Shown: positions 60,645 through 64,000 of the stretch, piece after piece
Layout: every line of letters starts with the position of its first letter
Numbering within the stretch: the stretch's first letter is position 1
NCBI GenBank assembly: GCA_030710605.1
Contig: CP092863.1
Location: 139,203,882 to 139,267,881, forward strand
Length of the DNA: 64,000 nt
Source of the DNA: Cordylochernes scorpioides
Lineage: Eukaryota; Arthropoda; Arachnida; Pseudoscorpiones; Chernetidae
Direction of reading: 5' to 3'
Program-made: the position numbers and the translations under genes
The notes under the pieces: generated by a model
Seen by the model: only the letters and a program-made list of their open reading frames with translations
Database searches by the model: none
What the model was told of the DNA's origin: nothing

Positions 60645-61822
60645 TTGCTACTTCACCTTGTTCCTTGTCCTCCTTCAGTGTCTTCCTCCAATGTGGGCCG
60701 CGTGCTCTCTCCATATCTCCCTCCTTCAGTGCCTTCCTCCACTGTGGGCCGCGTGCTCTCTCCATATCTCCCTCCTTCAGTGCCTTTCTCCACTGTGGTC
60801 CGTGTGGTCTCTCCATATATCCCTCCTTCAGTGCTTTCCTCCACTGTGGGCCACATGGTCTCTCCATATCTCCCTCCTTCAGTGCCTTCCTCTACTGAGG
60901 GTGGGCCACATGGTCTCTCCATATCTCCCTCCTTCAGTGCCTTCCTCTACTGAGGGTGGGCCACATGGTCTCTCCATATCTCCCTCCTTCAGTGCCTTCC
61001 TCTACTGAGGGTGGACCACATGGTCTCTCCATATCTCCCTCCTTCAGTGCCTTCCTCTACTGAGGGTGGGCCACATTGTCTCTCCATATCTCCCTCCTTT
61101 AGTGCCTTCCTCTACTGAGGGTGGGCCACATGGTCTCTCCATATCTCTCTCTTTCCTTCAGAGCCTTCCTCTACTGAGGGTGGACCACATTGTCTCTCCA
61201 TATCTCTCTCTTTCCTTCAGTGTCTTCCTCTACTGAGGGTGGGCCACATTGTCTCTCCATATCTCTCTCTTTCCTTCAGTGTCTTCCTCTACTGAGGGTG
61301 GACCACATGGTCTCTCCATATCTCCCTCCTTCAGTGCCTTCCTCTACTGAGGGTGGGCCACATTGTCTCTCCATATCTCCCTCCTTTAGTGCCTTCCTCT
61401 ACTGAGGGTGGGCCACATGGTCTCTCCATATCTCTCTCTTTCCTTCAGAGCCTTCCTCTACTGAGGGTGGGCCACATGGTCTCTCCATATCTCTCTCTTT
61501 CCTTCAGAGCCTTCCTCTACTGAGGGTGGGCCACATTGTCTCTCCATATCTCTCTCTTTCCTTCAATGCCTTCCTCTACTAAGGGTGGGCCACATGGTCT
61601 CTCCATATCTCTCTCTTTCCTTCAGAGCCTTCCTCTACTGAGGGTGGGCCACATGGTCTCTCCATATCTCTCTCTTTCCTTCAGAGCCTTCCTCTACTGA
61701 GGGTGGGCCACATTGTCTCTCCATATCTCTCTCTTTCCTTCAATGCCTTCCTCTACTAAGGGTGGGCCACATGGTCTCTCCATATCTCCTTCCTTCAGTG
61801 CCTTCCTCTATTGAGGGTGGGC
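60645..61822. repeat. 51-57-bp minisatellite array
   Basis: Units contain CCATATCTCCCTCCTTCAG, TGCCTTCCTC and GGGTGGGCCACATGGTCTCT. The first units are 51 bp (17 codons, giving regular minus-strand peptide repeats like MERPCGPQWRKALKEG). Later units are about 55-60 bp with an extra TCTCTTTC. Minus-strand ORFs are short and end when the period changes, so coding is unlikely. Confidence 0.92.
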
Positions 61823-61885
61823 CTGGCTCATCAATGATGAACCCTACCAGCGGATTTTACCAAGTTTAATCTACCATAGATAAAC
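61823..61885 (+). repeat. GGGAGGG family fragment
   Basis: GGCCTGGCTCATCAATGATG and AGCGGATTTTACCAAGTTTA directly at the end of the minisatellite. Confidence 0.5.
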
Positions 61886-61959
61886 ACAGCATCTCAAAAA
61901 TAAAAAACAAACTCAATACCAACTTTGAATATTTGTAGGGAAAAATCCAAAAAGGAAAA

Positions 61960-62095
61960 ATTAGTTCATAAATCTCTATAGCCTTAAAAAAAACAATTTT
62001 TTGAAAAAAAAAGAATGAGCAATCTCTCGAAATATTTTGAGAAAAAAAATTGTTTTATTTTTTCTTTACAGATCCAGGTACGCCTTTTTATATAA
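61960..62095. mobile_element. TIR element, partial (as at 42.1 kb)
   Basis: CTCTCGAAATATTTTGAGAA, then TTCTTTACAGATCCAGGTAC and TTTTTATATAAT: the right arm of the 42.08-42.30 kb element. The left arm is not clear. Confidence 0.55.
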
Positions 62096-62344
62096 TCTTA
62101 TAAACCAAAATAAAATATTTGTATCCATCGTGGTATGAATATATATGAGAATTTAAAAAAGAGAATACAAAAATAGACTTCCAATTTACAACTTCAACAA
62201 CCCTCTTACTCAACTTCTGTTTATTTATATCCATACACAGTATGTGTTTTATAAGAAATTTGACCTATTTTTAACACGTATGTTTCTTTTTTGAAATAAA
62301 ACAACTTCCTACTGCTCTTACTACAATGATAATATATGCGTCAT

Positions 62345-62545
62345 ACTGTAACGTAGAAAATTAGGAAAGACAAACTTCAGAATGACACAGCAATTTATTT
62401 AAGGCAAAAAAACAAAATCAACATTTATAAGAAACAAGATAAGCAATGAGAAAGATTCCAGAGAGAGTACAAAAACATAAATAATATAAATATTTTTAAT
62501 AATAATAATAATCTGTATATAAAATATAATAAATACTTTGCTACA
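62345..62545 (-). repeat. Solo LTR of the TRIM-related family, diverged
   Basis: AACGTAGAAAATTAGGAAAG through GACACAGCAATTTATTTAAG to AATAAATACTTTGCTACAA. CpG decay has changed CACGTGG at the end. Confidence 0.6.
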
Positions 62546-62559
62546 AAATTATATTTGTA

Positions 62560-62960
62560 CATAGCAATAACGCGGCATCTATATAATACTGTATTATATA
62601 TTATACATAATATTATGTATTAATTTATGCCTAACTTGTCCTTTTTGTTTGCGGAAGAGCATTGCTCGATGTAAATATTTATATGTAATTCTACTGTCCT
62701 AAAAGCTTATGTCCATAGTTTGCTTAAATACCATTTCTAATATTTCACCCTTCAGTGTAGCATATAAAACCACAATGATCCAATACAGTATTAGAGCTCT
62801 AAAGAAGCAGTCTGGTAGATTAAATTGGCGAAACCTCTGGGAGGGTTCACCACTGGTGAGCCAAGCCTTCCCAATATTTTTTTTTCATTGCAGTAAGGGC
62901 AATAGAAGTTTGATTTATTTGTGAAAAGAAACATTCGCATTTTGAGGTTTTCATTTGTAA
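62560..62960 (-). repeat. GGGAGGG foldback-family copy, long form
   Basis: Minus-orientation blocks from GCGGAAGAGCATTGCTCGAT to CTGGGAGGGTTCACCACTGG and CATTGCAGTAAGGGCAATAG. Confidence 0.65.
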
Positions 62961-63241
62961 TATTTGTGTTTTCAAAAAAAAAAAATTTCTCGATTTAGCT
63001 GAGAATGGTAAAATTCTCAGGGAAAAAAAAAAGAAATTCTCTAATTATTTGTATCCTTAGTACTATACGAGAATTAAAAAAAAAAAAGATTTAAAAATAG
63101 ACTTCGCACAATCTTCAATATTAACCTACTTTCTCAATTCTTTTAATTTGACCACGGTTTAAAAAAGGCTTCCAGTTAGGAAAGTACAAAAGATGAGAGT
63201 TTTCGCAAGTTCGTCTGTCAACAAAGGCAACGGTAAACAAA

Positions 63242-63493
63242 ATGGCGACCACGAAAGGGTAAATAGCGCGCTATTTTGGAAAAGTTCGTTTGCTACCGAC
63301 TTTCATAAAAGGGGATTGTTCACTTCTTTCACAAGCCAGTAGTTACTTTATTTACGCGCAAACATTTATCAACGATAAACAATTCATAAAATATTTTCAT
63401 TTCTCTAGAGAGATGGAAAAGTTTGACATTATCAATGATATTTTACGTATGGAAAGTCAATGGCATTTATGGGTATTTTTCATTGTTGAATAA
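63242..63493 (+). CDS. Possible two-exon small ORF, putative gene start
   Basis: ATG (63,242) in an AAAATGGCG context opens six residues (MATTKG). GT at 63,259 could start a 150-bp intron that ends at TTTTCATTTCTCTAG (63,408), a good acceptor. Joined, the frame continues EMEKFDIINDILRMESQWHL to a stop at 63,491-63,493, 33 codons in all. GG|GTATTT inside the second exon could be a further donor, so this may be only the start of a longer gene. Pattern-level inference; the function is unknown. Confidence 0.3.
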
Positions 63494-63523
63494 CCAGTCT
63501 GCTTGTGTTTTATCCATATATAA

Positions 63524-63925
63524 GATTGTCCCAAAAGTTCGTGTTTTTCTTAAAACGTTTTTCATATTACTTGGCGAATAATAATATTACGGCGCGAATA
63601 CATAATAATATTCTTCTTCTTTCTTATCTCCACTCAATCATATTAGGGTGTCAAGCTTGTAAAACTTGAGACTTTTGATGGTGTCTGCCGGGGAAGAGTA
63701 GAGCTCATCAATGGATGAGTCAATACAGTCAATAATATGTTTTGGGGTTGCAGGTTGAGAATTGCACTTAGTACATAGTGGGAAAACCTTGCAACCATTC
63801 TGGAAAGTCATACATAATAATACAATTACTTTATACATAATACAAAGACATTATACATAACGGCGAAAAATATTGGTATTTTAATTTTTTGAAAGTTTTT
63901 ACGAACTTTTGGGACAACCTTGTGG
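63524..63925. mobile_element. Mariner-type TIR element with nested LINE piece
   Basis: Left AAGATTGTCCCAAAAGTTCG, right ACGAACTTTTGGGACAACCTT. The interior contains ACATAATA repeats around a LINE family B fragment (63,608-63,840). No transposase. The ends match the small elements at 17.65 and 17.84 kb. Confidence 0.7.
63608..63840 (-). pseudogene. LINE ORF C-terminus, family B
   Basis: Minus strand, 66 codons from an internal ATG: residues PLCTKCNSQPATPKHIIDCI give a CX2C...H...C motif typical of non-LTR ORF2 ends, then KSLKFYKLDTLI and a stop near 63,638. It defines the family also seen at 1.84, 43.1 and 44.7 kb. Confidence 0.7.
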
Positions 63926-63944
63926 TATATGGTTTTTAGCTTCC

Positions 63945-64000
63945 ATCAAGTCGAGTTCGACTTTTGGTGACTATATGGACAAATATTCTCCAATTTGATC
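63945..64000 (-). pseudogene. RTE-like LINE fragment at the window edge
   Basis: CCATCAAGTCGAGTTCGACT and ACAAATATTCTCCAATTTGA match the minus-strand RTE 3' end at 37.25 and 49.15 kb. It continues beyond the window. Confidence 0.55.

Overview
The window reads as AT-rich, repeat-saturated eukaryotic DNA, most likely from an invertebrate. It holds LINE ORF2 C-termini of several families, a Ty3/Gypsy-type LTR element, a short TRIM-like LTR element, tRNA-derived SINEs, many MITEs and many tandem arrays. There is no operon structure, and no intact host gene can be read with confidence. I lean towards an arthropod, possibly a chelicerate, from the style of the LINE C-termini. This is an impression and not a demonstration.

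Layout. 0-9 kb: MITE, SINE and LINE fragments, two G-rich stretches and a well-formed hammerhead ribozyme motif. 9.28-15.72 kb: a complete LTR retrotransposon with 882-bp LTRs that look identical and a 4-bp TSD. Its pol-like ORF keeps protease, RNase H and integrase zinc-finger regions but lacks the reverse transcriptase palm and the integrase core. 16-31 kb: the tandemly expanded MITE family called M1 here, LINE remnants, and two TSD-bounded retroposons made of tandem LINE 3' ends (27.9 and 28.9 kb). 31-42 kb: ribozyme-bearing repeats (a cluster at 39.9-41.0 kb), a TRIM with a tRNA-Ala primer site, SINEs and M1 arrays. 42-53 kb: a 5S rRNA-like sequence, tRNA-like sequences, a 171-bp satellite and foldback elements. 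53-62 kb: a domain of back-to-back tandem arrays with units of about 90, 112, 35, 150 and 51-57 bp. 62-64 kb: more repeats, one possible small spliced gene start and a mariner-type element carrying a nested LINE piece.

Most notable. (1) Hammerhead ribozyme motifs whose helix III sequences are short palindromes, the form known from Penelope-like elements and thought to act as dimers. (2) Two loci where a LINE tail, repeated about 5 and about 10 times, is bounded by an exact target-site duplication with the same 5' boundary, plus a third locus built the same way from an RTE-like LINE. These look like composite retroposons carrying an internal tandem array, loosely comparable to SVA. (3) A MITE family whose 111-bp interior is repeated 1 to 6 times between intact terminal inverted repeats. 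(4) A recently inserted LTR element that has lost its RT core but keeps a 777-codon ORF.

A few short open segments beside splice-like signals (25.7, 52.3, 58.65 and 63.24 kb) may be host exons. They are weak and need transcripts. All calls come from reading the sequence; no alignment or folding program was run.
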